NCBI GenBank assembly: GCA_901456055.1
Contig: CABDWT010000017.1
Location: forward strand, 95,390-159,389
Direction: 5' to 3'
DNA from: Phytobacter ursingii
GTDB taxonomy: Bacteria; Pseudomonadota; Gammaproteobacteria; Enterobacterales; Enterobacteriaceae
DNA: 64,000 bases
This document shows positions 56,988-64,000 of the stretch, piece by piece. Each line of letters starts with the position of its first letter. Position 1 is the stretch's first letter. Under the pieces are notes generated by a model. The model did not search any database. It saw only the letters and a program-made list of their open reading frames with translations, and had not been told where the DNA came from. Made by a program: the position numbers and the translations under genes.

Positions 56988-57419
56988 ATGGATAACCGCG
57001 ACCTCACTTTTTCTCATCTGCTCTATCTCACGGCACATCACTGGCGCCTGGCGGTCGACCGTCGCCTGCGTGGACTGGGCATGAGTCAGGCCAGTTGGGT
57101 TGCGGTCGCCGCTATCGCCCGTAATGAAACCCCATTATCGCAAAGTGAACTCGCGCAGGAGTTGGGCATTGAGAACGCCACGCTGGTCCCGCTGATTAAC
57201 CGCCTGGTAGAACAACAGCTGGTACAGCGCGTATTGACCGATCAGGACAAGCGCAAACGCCTGTTGATAGCGACAGAACAAGGTATGGCGCTTTACTACC
57301 AGGTAAAGACAGTAGCCGATGACCTGCGTGAAGAGATTTTATCGGTCATCAGCCCCGAGGAGCAGACACAAACTCGCCGGGTGCTGGAAAAACTGCTTAT
57401 AGAAGTCGAGAAGAAGTAA
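56988..57419 (+). CDS. MarR-family regulator of an efflux operon
   Basis: A 143-residue MarR/SlyA-type repressor. The winged helix is at about 35-100 (PLSQSELAQELGIENATLVPLINRL; LTDQDKRKRLLIATEQG, the DxRxxR-type wing). MarR proteins release DNA when they bind phenolic compounds or drugs. Its stop overlaps the MFS gene start (TAATG), so it heads a five-gene operon. A perfect palindrome sits over the likely promoter, so self-repression is expected. Closest to MhqR/EmrR-like groups by eye. Confidence 0.9.
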   Translation: MDNRDLTFSHLLYLTAHHWRLAVDRRLRGLGMSQASWVAVAAIARNETPLSQSELAQELGIENATLVPLINRLVEQQLVQRVLTDQDKRKRLLIATEQGMALYYQVKTVADDLREEILSVISPEEQTQTRRVLEKLLIEVEKK

Positions 57420-59074
57420 TGCGCCTGCCGAAAAGCGATCCGTATGCACCAAGGGAATGGGCGCCACACGAAAAGCCGATGCTACTGGGGTCACCCTCGA
57501 CCCCCTTTCACAGCACGCCTAAGCGCATCGCCTACGGCATCGTCGGGCTGCTGGTCTGCATGACCGGTGCGCTGGGCAATGCAATGGTCACCGCGAATCT
57601 GCAAAACCTGCAAGGCACCTTTGCCGCCTGGTCGACGGAAATTGCCTGGCTGCCCGCCGTCTACGTCATGACGAACGTGTCTATCAACCTGCTGCTGGTT
57701 AAGTTCCGCCAGCAGTTCGGACTGCGCGCCTTTACTGAGGGATTTTTGGTGCTCTACGTGCTGGTGACCTTCTTTCACCTGTTCGTCAACGATCTCAGCT
57801 CAGCCTTACTGGTGCGCGCGGCTCATGGCATGGTTGCTGCGGCGCTCAGTTCGCTTGGGATCTATTATCAAATTCAGGCCTGGCCCGCCCGCCACCGCCT
57901 GAAGGCCCTGACAATCGGTATCACCGGTTCGTCGCTGGCGATTCCCATTGCGAGGCTATTTTCCACCGAACTCCTGCAACTTGATGAATGGCGCGGCCTC
58001 TACTTTTTCGAACTGGGCCTGGCGCTGATCTCCCTCGCCTGTGTGATGATGCTCAAACTTCCCCCTGGCGATCGCAAAAAGGTGTTTGAAAAGAAGGATT
58101 TTATTACCTTCTTTTTGCTTGCGCCCGGCATGGCGCTGATTTGTGCCGTACTGTCGCTGGGTCGTCTGGACTGGTGGTTTGAAGCCCCGTGGATTGGCTG
58201 GTCGCTGGCGCTGGCTGTGGTGCTGATCGTAAGTGCCATTGTGTTCGAACATAACCGCAGCAACCCGCTCTTAAATACGCGCTGGCTCTCCAGCGGCAGC
58301 ATCGTGCGGCTTGGTTTAATTATGCTGTTAATCCGTATCGTGCTGGCAGAGCAAAACACCGGTGTGTTTGGCTGGTTGCAGTATGTCGGTTTGCAGAATG
58401 AACAGATGACCAACCTCGCGTGGTCTATTCTCGCCGGGATTATCTGCGGCATTATCGCCAGTTGTCTGACCATAAAGCCCCAACGCCTGGCCTGGCCTAT
58501 TGTTACCTCGCTGGTGTTGATGATCATTGCCTCGCTGATGGACAGTCAGTCAACCAGCCTGACGCGCCCGGACCAACTGATGATAAGCCAGTTTTTACTC
58601 GGTTTTGGCAGCGCCTTCTTCCTCGCGCCTGCGATGCTGGCCGGGATCGGCGGCGTGGTAGCCGAACCACGTAATCTGGTCAGCTTCTCGGTGCTGTTTG
58701 GGATGAGTCAGAATATCGGCGGGCTACTGGGTTCCGCCATTCTGGGGACATTCCAGACCTGGCGCGAGAAATACCATTCCAGCCTGCTTGCCGACCAGCT
58801 CACCACACTTAACCCGCTGGTCAACGAGCGGCTACAACTCTACAGCCAGATGTACCAGAGCATGATTGGCGACAGCACATTACTGAGCACACAGGCCGTC
58901 ACGCAATTGCAGAACGTCTCCACCCTGGAAGCGAATATTCTCGCTTACAACGATACTTATCTGTTAACCGCCTCTGTCGCCGCCGCCACGCTGGTGTGGA
59001 TATTCTGGCGACTGCTTCGCCTGCGTATCACCGCGCGTATCGTATTAAGACAGGCAACCGGAACCAAAAAATAA
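57419..59074 (+). CDS. DHA2-type MFS efflux transporter (EmrB-like)
   Basis: A 551-residue inner-membrane exporter with about 14 spans, as in the EmrB/DHA2 group. The N-terminal 40 residues (PKSDPYAPREWAPHEKP) are a cytoplasmic extension. First span VGLLVCMTGALGNAMVTANL; a second group motif (STEIAWLPAVYVMTNVSINLL) is typical of DHA2. It should pair with the adaptor and outer-membrane channel that follow to pump compounds out of the cell. It starts one base inside the marR stop and precedes the adaptor by 25 bases. Substrate unknown. Confidence 0.9.
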   Translation: MRLPKSDPYAPREWAPHEKPMLLGSPSTPFHSTPKRIAYGIVGLLVCMTGALGNAMVTANLQNLQGTFAAWSTEIAWLPAVYVMTNVSINLLLVKFRQQFGLRAFTEGFLVLYVLVTFFHLFVNDLSSALLVRAAHGMVAAALSSLGIYYQIQAWPARHRLKALTIGITGSSLAIPIARLFSTELLQLDEWRGLYFFELGLALISLACVMMLKLPPGDRKKVFEKKDFITFFLLAPGMALICAVLSLGRLDWWFEAPWIGWSLALAVVLIVSAIVFEHNRSNPLLNTRWLSSGSIVRLGLIMLLIRIVLAEQNTGVFGWLQYVGLQNEQMTNLAWSILAGIICGIIASCLTIKPQRLAWPIVTSLVLMIIASLMDSQSTSLTRPDQLMISQFLLGFGSAFFLAPAMLAGIGGVVAEPRNLVSFSVLFGMSQNIGGLLGSAILGTFQTWREKYHSSLLADQLTTLNPLVNERLQLYSQMYQSMIGDSTLLSTQAVTQLQNVSTLEANILAYNDTYLLTASVAAATLVWIFWRLLRLRITARIVLRQATGTKK

Positions 59075-59099
59075 GAGTGCTAATTTCACTGGAGTCTCT

Positions 59100-60182
59100 A
59101 TGAGTCAGCAGGATGCCGCTAAAGAGCGCGCAAATACCCGCAGTAACCTGCGTATTGTGTCAATTTTCGCTGCTGCCGCTATTGGCATTGTTGGCGTGCT
59201 GGTCATTCTTTACGCCTGGCAGTTACCCCCTTTTACCCGGCAAATCCAGTTTACCGATAACGCCTATGTGCGCGGTCTGACGACCTTCATTAGTCCTCAG
59301 GTAAACGGCTATATCACCCAGGTAAATGTTCAGGATTTCGCCAGAGTGAAAAAAGGCGATCTGCTGATGCAGATTGACGATCGTATTTATCGTCAGCGCG
59401 TCCATCAGGCGCAGGCGCAGCTGGCAATGAAAATCGCGGCGCTGAACAACAATATTCAGCAACGGAAAAGTGCCGAGGCGGTGATTCAGCGTAACGAGGC
59501 GGCGCTGGCCAGCGCGAAGGCACAGAATATCGAGTCGCAGGCGAACCTTAAACGCGTAAAAGCCCTGAGCGCAGACGGTTCACTCTCTGTTCGCGAGCGC
59601 GATGCGGCGCTCGCCAGCGCGGCACAGGGCAATGCCAGTATTGCGCAGGCGCAGGCCACCCTTGATGTCTCTCGTCAGGACCTACAGACCACTATCGTTA
59701 ATCGCGGCGCCCTGGAAGCGGATGTAGAAAATGCCAAAGCGGCCCTGGAACTGGCGGACATCGATCTGCAAAACACCCGGATTGTCGCTCCGCGCGACGG
59801 CCAGCTTGGACAAATTAGCGTCAGACTGGGGGCATATGTCACTGCCGGTACACATTTGACGTCACTGGTCCCCGCCCAGCATTGGGTTATCGCCAATCTT
59901 AAAGAGACGCAACTGGCAAACGTTCATCCCGGTCAGCCGGTACGATTCACCGTCGATGCGCTGGACGGCAAAGCGTTTGAAGGACGCGTTGAAAGTATCT
60001 CTCCGGCGACTGGCGTGGAATTTAGCGCCATTTCGCCGGACAACGCCACGGGCAACTTTGTGAAAATCGCCCAGCGTATTCCGGTGCGCATTGCAGTGAA
60101 CGGCAAAGAGGAAGACATTGCCCGCTTGCGTCCCGGCATGTCGGTACAGGTCCATATTGATACCCGGGAGGGAAAACAATGA
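59100..60182 (+). CDS. HlyD/EmrA-family periplasmic adaptor
   Basis: A 360-residue adaptor: one N-terminal span (about 24-46), lipoyl halves around YVRGLTTFISPQVNGYITQVN and IVAPRDGQLGQISVRLG, a coiled coil at about 100-215 and a beta-barrel C-terminus. EmrA-type adaptors bridge the inner-membrane pump and a TolC-like channel. GGAG lies six bases before the ATG. Its stop overlaps the outer-membrane gene start by four bases (ATGA). Confidence 0.92.
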   Translation: MSQQDAAKERANTRSNLRIVSIFAAAAIGIVGVLVILYAWQLPPFTRQIQFTDNAYVRGLTTFISPQVNGYITQVNVQDFARVKKGDLLMQIDDRIYRQRVHQAQAQLAMKIAALNNNIQQRKSAEAVIQRNEAALASAKAQNIESQANLKRVKALSADGSLSVRERDAALASAAQGNASIAQAQATLDVSRQDLQTTIVNRGALEADVENAKAALELADIDLQNTRIVAPRDGQLGQISVRLGAYVTAGTHLTSLVPAQHWVIANLKETQLANVHPGQPVRFTVDALDGKAFEGRVESISPATGVEFSAISPDNATGNFVKIAQRIPVRIAVNGKEEDIARLRPGMSVQVHIDTREGKQ

Positions 60183-61567
60183 CCGTCCGCCCTCTCGTCG
60201 CACTCACCTGTCTGTTACTGACGGCGTGCCAGTCCGTTGACGTTAAACCGGCAAAACCCTCGTTACAGATCCCCGCAGACTGGCGTAGCGCCGTCGGTCC
60301 ATCAAGTTCAGTCGAGAAAGTTTGGTGGCGTAATTTTCATGATAACGCGCTCAACACCTATGTAGATCAGGCGCTGCGCTATAACAGCGACGTGCTGATT
60401 GCCCGTGAGCGGGTCAATGAATACCAGGCTCGGGTTTACGGCACCGAGGGCAGTCTCTTTCCTTCGCTCAGCGCTGGCGTTAGCGGCGCGCGCGCCCGGA
60501 GTCAGTCGGCGGTTACAGGTTTGCCCATCAACAGCACGTTGTATAAAGGCACGCTAACGGCCAGTTATGATGTGGATATCTGGGGTGTTCATCGCAATAC
60601 CACCGATGCCGCTCAGGCCTCGCTGGCGGCACAAAAAGCCGCGGCCGCAGCGGCTGATTTGACCGTTGCCTCCTCAGTTGCATCCGGCTACGTCAGTCTG
60701 CTTTCGCTTGATAATCAACTGCGAGTCACCGAATCGACCTTAAAAGCCCGGGAAGAAGCGTTCAGGCTGGCGCAGCGGCAATATGAAACGGGATACAGTT
60801 CGCGGCTGGAACTGATGCAGTCAGATTCTGAGATGCGCGCCACGCGGGCACAAATTCCCGGCTTACGTCACCAAATCGCCCAGCAGGAAAATGCGCTCAG
60901 TCTGCTCATCGGCGCCAATCCTGGCCGCATCGCCCGACAAAATGCACTCGATCAACTTACGCCACTGCAGATCCCGTCAAATTTGCCGTCGTCATTACTT
61001 AACCGCCGTCCGGATATTGCCCAGGCGGAACAACAGCTGATCGCCGCCGATGCCACGCTGGCTTCCGCCCGTGCCAGTTTGCTGCCATCCCTCAATCTCA
61101 CCGCCACGGGAAGCATTCAGGACAGAACCCTGCCCGGTTTACTGGATAATCCGCTCCAGCTCTGGAGCGTTGGCGGCAGTATTCTGGCTCCGTTGCTTAA
61201 TCGTCAGGCGCTGAATGCGCAGGTTGACGTGACGGCGTCACAACGCAATCAGGCGCTGTATGCCTATGAAAAGACAGTGCGAAATGCCTTTAAAGAGGTC
61301 AACGACAGTCTGGACGCGATAACCCATTTGCAGGAACAACTCACGGAGTTGCAGGCGCAAACGCGGGTCGCGCAGGAGGCATTACGCATTGCGCAAAATC
61401 GCTATCGCAACGGTTATGCCTCCTATCTTGATGAACTTGATGCCCAGCGCACGCTATTCTCCGCGCAGCTCAGCGTCGTTCAGGCTAAAAGTAACCTGCT
61501 ACTGGCACAAATCGATTTATATCGCGCGCTGGGCGGAGGATGGTCCTCGCCAGCAGTGAGCGGTTAA
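60179..61567 (+). CDS. NodT-family outer-membrane efflux lipoprotein
   Basis: A 462-residue outer-membrane factor. The signal peptide ends in the lipobox LLTAC with the lipidated Cys at 17. It belongs to the NodT/OprM group of RND-type outer-membrane lipoproteins, with two TolC-like repeats (YDVDIWGVHRNT; RRPDIAQAEQQL; LDELDAQRTLFSAQ). It should form the trimeric exit channel for the MFS-adaptor complex, making this a self-contained three-part pump independent of TolC. Coupled to the adaptor by a four-base overlap. Confidence 0.92.
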   Translation: MTVRPLVALTCLLLTACQSVDVKPAKPSLQIPADWRSAVGPSSSVEKVWWRNFHDNALNTYVDQALRYNSDVLIARERVNEYQARVYGTEGSLFPSLSAGVSGARARSQSAVTGLPINSTLYKGTLTASYDVDIWGVHRNTTDAAQASLAAQKAAAAAADLTVASSVASGYVSLLSLDNQLRVTESTLKAREEAFRLAQRQYETGYSSRLELMQSDSEMRATRAQIPGLRHQIAQQENALSLLIGANPGRIARQNALDQLTPLQIPSNLPSSLLNRRPDIAQAEQQLIAADATLASARASLLPSLNLTATGSIQDRTLPGLLDNPLQLWSVGGSILAPLLNRQALNAQVDVTASQRNQALYAYEKTVRNAFKEVNDSLDAITHLQEQLTELQAQTRVAQEALRIAQNRYRNGYASYLDELDAQRTLFSAQLSVVQAKSNLLLAQIDLYRALGGGWSSPAVSG

Positions 61568-61582
61568 CCAGGGAGTTATGCT

Positions 61583-62242
61583 ATGCAGAAACAGTGGTCA
61601 AATGTCGATAATTATCTGATTGAAAAGCTCATCCCAAAGGATGACATGCTTGAGCAAGTGCTGGCGAATAACCAGCGAGCAGGGCTTCCCGCCATTGATG
61701 TGGCGGCCAATCAGGGTCAGCTACTGGCCCTTTTTGTGCGCATGACGGGGGCGAAACGTATCCTTGAAATCGGTACGCTCGGCGGCTATAGCACCATCTG
61801 GATGGCGCGCGAGTTACCGGCCGACGGGGAATTGTTGACGCTGGAAGCCGAGGCGCATCATGCCAGCATTGCCCGGCAGAATCTGCAACTCGCAGGGCTG
61901 GATGAACGAGTCAATGTGGTTGAAGGCCCTGCGCTGGACACCCTCGAAAAATTGGGCGACCGCCCGCCATTTGATTTGATTTTTATTGATGCCGACAAAC
62001 CAAACAACCCAGCTTATCTGCGCTGGGCGCTGCGGTACTCCCGCCCCGGCACATTAATCATCGGCGATAATGTGGTCCGCGACGGAGAGGTGACCAATCC
62101 GCAGAGCGATGACGAAAGGGTGCAGGGCGTCAGAACCTTTATTGAAATGATGGGCGAAGACCCGCGGCTAACCGCAACGGCGATTCAGACGGTGGGTAGC
62201 AAAGGCTGGGATGGATTTACCCTGGCGTGGGTGAATGCCTGA
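61583..62242 (+). CDS. Class I O-methyltransferase (CCoAOMT/COMT type)
   Basis: A 219-residue SAM-dependent, metal-dependent O-methyltransferase (family 3). SAM motif EIGTLGGYSTIWMA (about 61-74), FIDADKPNN (metal Asp, about 133-141) and IIGDNVVRDG (about 157-166) match catechol and caffeoyl-CoA O-methyltransferases. It is the last gene of the efflux operon, 15 bases after the channel gene. A plausible reading is that the enzyme methylates a catechol-like compound and the pump exports it or its product; substrate unproven. GGGAG lies seven bases before the ATG. Confidence 0.9.
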   Translation: MQKQWSNVDNYLIEKLIPKDDMLEQVLANNQRAGLPAIDVAANQGQLLALFVRMTGAKRILEIGTLGGYSTIWMARELPADGELLTLEAEAHHASIARQNLQLAGLDERVNVVEGPALDTLEKLGDRPPFDLIFIDADKPNNPAYLRWALRYSRPGTLIIGDNVVRDGEVTNPQSDDERVQGVRTFIEMMGEDPRLTATAIQTVGSKGWDGFTLAWVNA

Positions 62243-62251
62243 ATTGATTTA

Positions 62252-62282
62252 CCCGGCTGGCGCTTCGCTTAGCCGGGCTACG
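62252..62282. repeat. REP-like element
   Basis: CCCGGCTGGCGCTTCGCTTA ending AGCCGGGCTACG: a stem CCCGGCT / AGCCGGG with the CGCTTCGCTT loop, a common enterobacterial REP variant, 10 bases past the O-methyltransferase stop; may also act as its terminator. Confidence 0.8.
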
Positions 62283-62701
62283 TATCAGCGCGACCGCAAC
62301 ATCGAAGCGTAGATACTGTGAACGTCTTCAACCCTTTTTAGTCTTGGCTTACTCGTTTTCCCGCATGATAACCATAGCGACATCTTTGTCCCCCCTGGCG
62401 CAGAGCGTGCAGCGAGGGGGGTGAGTCCCCGCTGAAATCGGTGAGACGAAGACCCGATGACAAGGTCAGGCTGCCAGGGATGGGGCGAGTAATGCGAGTC
62501 AAACCGACCGCAGGCAGCGGGGCAGGAGGCGAACGCAGTGCGAAGCATCGATTTCTTTGCGGGGCCGCGGGGATTGTAAAGAGGAACGCGGTGTTCCCCT
62601 TTACCCGTTCACGTGTTCGAGGGTGACATTTCGCCATGAACATACGGTGAACGGAACCCACCTCCCGAGCCGCATTTTCCCCCTCACCCTGGCCCTCTCC
62701 C
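62283..62701. other. GC-rich structured spacer, no credible gene
   Basis: About 420 bases with no credible coding frame. It holds CCCCCCT / AGGGGGG arms at 62390-62421 and an 11-of-12 paired hairpin at 62576-62604 (GTAAAGAGGAAC / GTTCCCCTTTAC), plus many GCGAG-type runs. Long minus-strand open frames here are low-complexity Pro/Ser/Arg and look like GC artefacts. Its strong structure suggests an untranslated repeat element or remnant. Confidence 0.5.
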
Positions 62702-63988
62702 TTGTACGGTCCGGAGACATAGTGAACGCTTGTTCGGGGACATGGTGGACACTTACAACTGAGGCATAAGAACCCGTTTATGGAGTCGCTTATGCCCTGG
62801 GATGCGAGAGATACCATGTCATTACGTTCTGAGTTTGTACTGTTCGCCTCGCAGGACGGGGCGAACCTCCGGGCACTCTGCCGTCATTTCAACATTTCGC
62901 CGTCCACCGGCTACAAGTGGCTTCGCCGCTGGACTGAGGAAGGTGCCGCCGGTCTTGCCGACCGTTCCCGTGCGCCTCTCCATTCGCCCCGGCGAACCGA
63001 TGACCGTGTGACGGACCTGCTGCGCATGGCCCACTGCGCCCATGAACGCTGGGGCGCCCGTAAGATTAAGCGCTGGCTTGAGGACCGCGGACACGTTCTG
63101 CCCGCGTTCAGCACCGTGCACAACCTGATGGCCCGCCACGGTCTGCTGCCGGGAGGCACACCCGGCATTCCTGCCTCCGGACGCTTCGAACACAGCGCGC
63201 CCAACCAGCTCTGGCAGATGGATTTTAAAGGCCACTTTCCTTTTGCCGGTGGCCGCTGCCACCCGCTCACCCTGCTGGATGACCATTCCCGGTTCTCACT
63301 CTGCCTCGCACACTGTCCTGATGAACGGCTCACAACCGTCCGGCAGCAACTGGTGAGGGTGTTTGAACGTTACGGTCTGCCGGAACGGATGACGATGGAT
63401 AACGGCGCGCCCTGGGGCGACACCACAGGAAGCTGGACCGCGCTGGAGCTGTGGCTGATGCGCCAGGGTATCCGGGTGGGACATTCGCGGCCTTACCATC
63501 CGCAGACGCAGGGCAAACTGGAACGTTTTCACCGCAGCCTGAAGGCCGAAGTGCTGCAGGGCCGGTGGTTCACGGACGCCAGCCAGTTACAGCAGGTGTT
63601 CGACGACTGGCGCGCGGTCTACAACCAGGAGCGTCCGCATGAAGCGCTGGACATGGCGGTCCCGGCGTCACGTTATCAGCCGTCATCGCGACAGTACAGC
63701 GGGGCGGTTCAGCCGCCGGACTATGATGAGGGCGTGGAGGTGAGGAAGGTGGATGTGAGCGGGAAGCTGAGCATAAAAGGAGTGAGCCTGAGTGCAGGGA
63801 AAGCGTTCAGGGGTGAATATGTGGGCCTGCGTGAAACGGCAGAGGATGGCTGCTATGAGGTGTGGTGGTACAGCACGAAAGTGGGGATGATCGACCTGAA
63901 AAAGAGGTCGATCATCATGGGGAAAGGGTGTTAAAAAGTGTTCACCATGTCCCCGAACACCTGTCTACCATGTCTCCGGACCGTACAA
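62702..63988 (+). mobile_element. IS481-family insertion sequence, complete
   Basis: A 1,287-base element bounded by TTGTACGGTCCGGAGACAT and its inverted copy ATGTCTCCGGACCGTACAA. The related stretch extends about 50 bases inward at each end. Each end holds two copies of a 20-24 base motif (CCGGAGACAT.GTGA.C and TCGGGGACATGGTG.ACAC), presumably transposase sites. One intact transposase gene is inside. I could not find a convincing target duplication; at most CCC flanks both sides. Confidence 0.85.
62792..63934 (+). CDS. IS481-family transposase
   Basis: A 380-residue DDE transposase from the ATG at 62792 (GGAG six bases upstream); an in-frame ATG at 62780 is possible. N-terminal helix-turn-helix (HFNISPSTGYKWLRRW, about 32-47), then an rve integrase core with Asp144 (WQMDFKGHF), Asp203 (MTMDNGAPWG) and Glu244 (QGKLERFHR). 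An extra C-terminal domain of about 75 residues follows. No frameshift or stop, so the element may be active. Confidence 0.93.
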   Translation: MPWDARDTMSLRSEFVLFASQDGANLRALCRHFNISPSTGYKWLRRWTEEGAAGLADRSRAPLHSPRRTDDRVTDLLRMAHCAHERWGARKIKRWLEDRGHVLPAFSTVHNLMARHGLLPGGTPGIPASGRFEHSAPNQLWQMDFKGHFPFAGGRCHPLTLLDDHSRFSLCLAHCPDERLTTVRQQLVRVFERYGLPERMTMDNGAPWGDTTGSWTALELWLMRQGIRVGHSRPYHPQTQGKLERFHRSLKAEVLQGRWFTDASQLQQVFDDWRAVYNQERPHEALDMAVPASRYQPSSRQYSGAVQPPDYDEGVEVRKVDVSGKLSIKGVSLSAGKAFRGEYVGLRETAEDGCYEVWWYSTKVGMIDLKKRSIIMGKGC

Positions 63989-64000
63989 CCCTCAGGGATG

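Noticed and set aside
62338-62817. 159-codon minus-strand frame across the structured spacer and the IS left end
   Set aside because: It runs through the insertion-sequence terminal repeat into the transposase start and is low-complexity Pro/Ser/Arg, so it cannot be one ancestral gene.

Overview
The window is ordinary chromosomal DNA of an enterobacterium close to Escherichia and Salmonella, most likely Citrobacter-like. That rests on gene order and on proteins I recognise as near-identical to E. coli ones; species cannot be fixed from the sequence alone. Most of it is the E. coli ydcF-aldA-gapC-cybB / trg-ydcI-ydcJ-opgD-rimL-ydcK-tehB-ydcL-ydcO-sutR-rlhA / ydcR-ydcSTUV-patD-ortT segment, with blocks added and genes missing (ydcH, tehA and frmB are absent from their E. 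coli positions).

Layout. 1-2.8 kb: two tandem OrtT-type membrane toxins, a perfect FNR box and small proteins of unknown role. 2.8-10 kb: patD and the ydcSTUV polyamine-type ABC transporter on the minus strand, with the MocR-type regulator ydcR upstream. 10-12.7 kb: a cyanide-insensitive bd oxidase operon (cioAB plus a DUF2474 mini-subunit). 12.7-15.5 kb: a soluble FIST-domain chemoreceptor and a secreted, charged repeat protein. 15.5-21.5 kb: rlhA, a 127-bp ERIC element, sutR/ydcO with twin palindromes between them, an AraC regulator and a drug/metabolite exporter. 21.6-29.3 kb: ydcL, an extra DppA-like binding protein divergent from an extra peptidase T, tehB, ydcK, rimL, opgD. 29.7-34.1 kb: an orphan amino-acid binding protein with an aminotransferase and a LysR regulator, then a carboxylesterase. 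34.1-41.8 kb: hglS (ydcJ), ydcI, a YdeP-type molybdopterin protein and a PQQ-dependent membrane dehydrogenase. 41.8-48 kb: hicAB, trg, the formaldehyde operon frmRA and a CHASE3 chemoreceptor. 48-56.8 kb: mgtC-like, TPR and DUF1272 genes, an MHS transporter, cybB, an intact gapC, a hydrolase, aldA, ydcF. 57-62.2 kb: a MarR-controlled tripartite efflux operon ending in an O-methyltransferase. 62.3-64 kb: a GC-rich structured spacer and a complete IS481-family insertion sequence.

Three chemoreceptor genes lie here and each has a FliA (sigma-28)-like promoter, so the segment is rich in motility functions. The trg product ends in the NWETF pentapeptide, which E. coli Trg lacks. Best candidates for little-described biology are the MarR/MFS/HlyD/OMF/O-methyltransferase operon with its perfect 14-bp operator, the FIST chemoreceptor, the two binding-protein modules without permeases, the tandem ortT pair beside an FNR box, and the structured spacer at 62.3-62.7 kb. 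No tRNA, rRNA, prophage or CRISPR array was seen.
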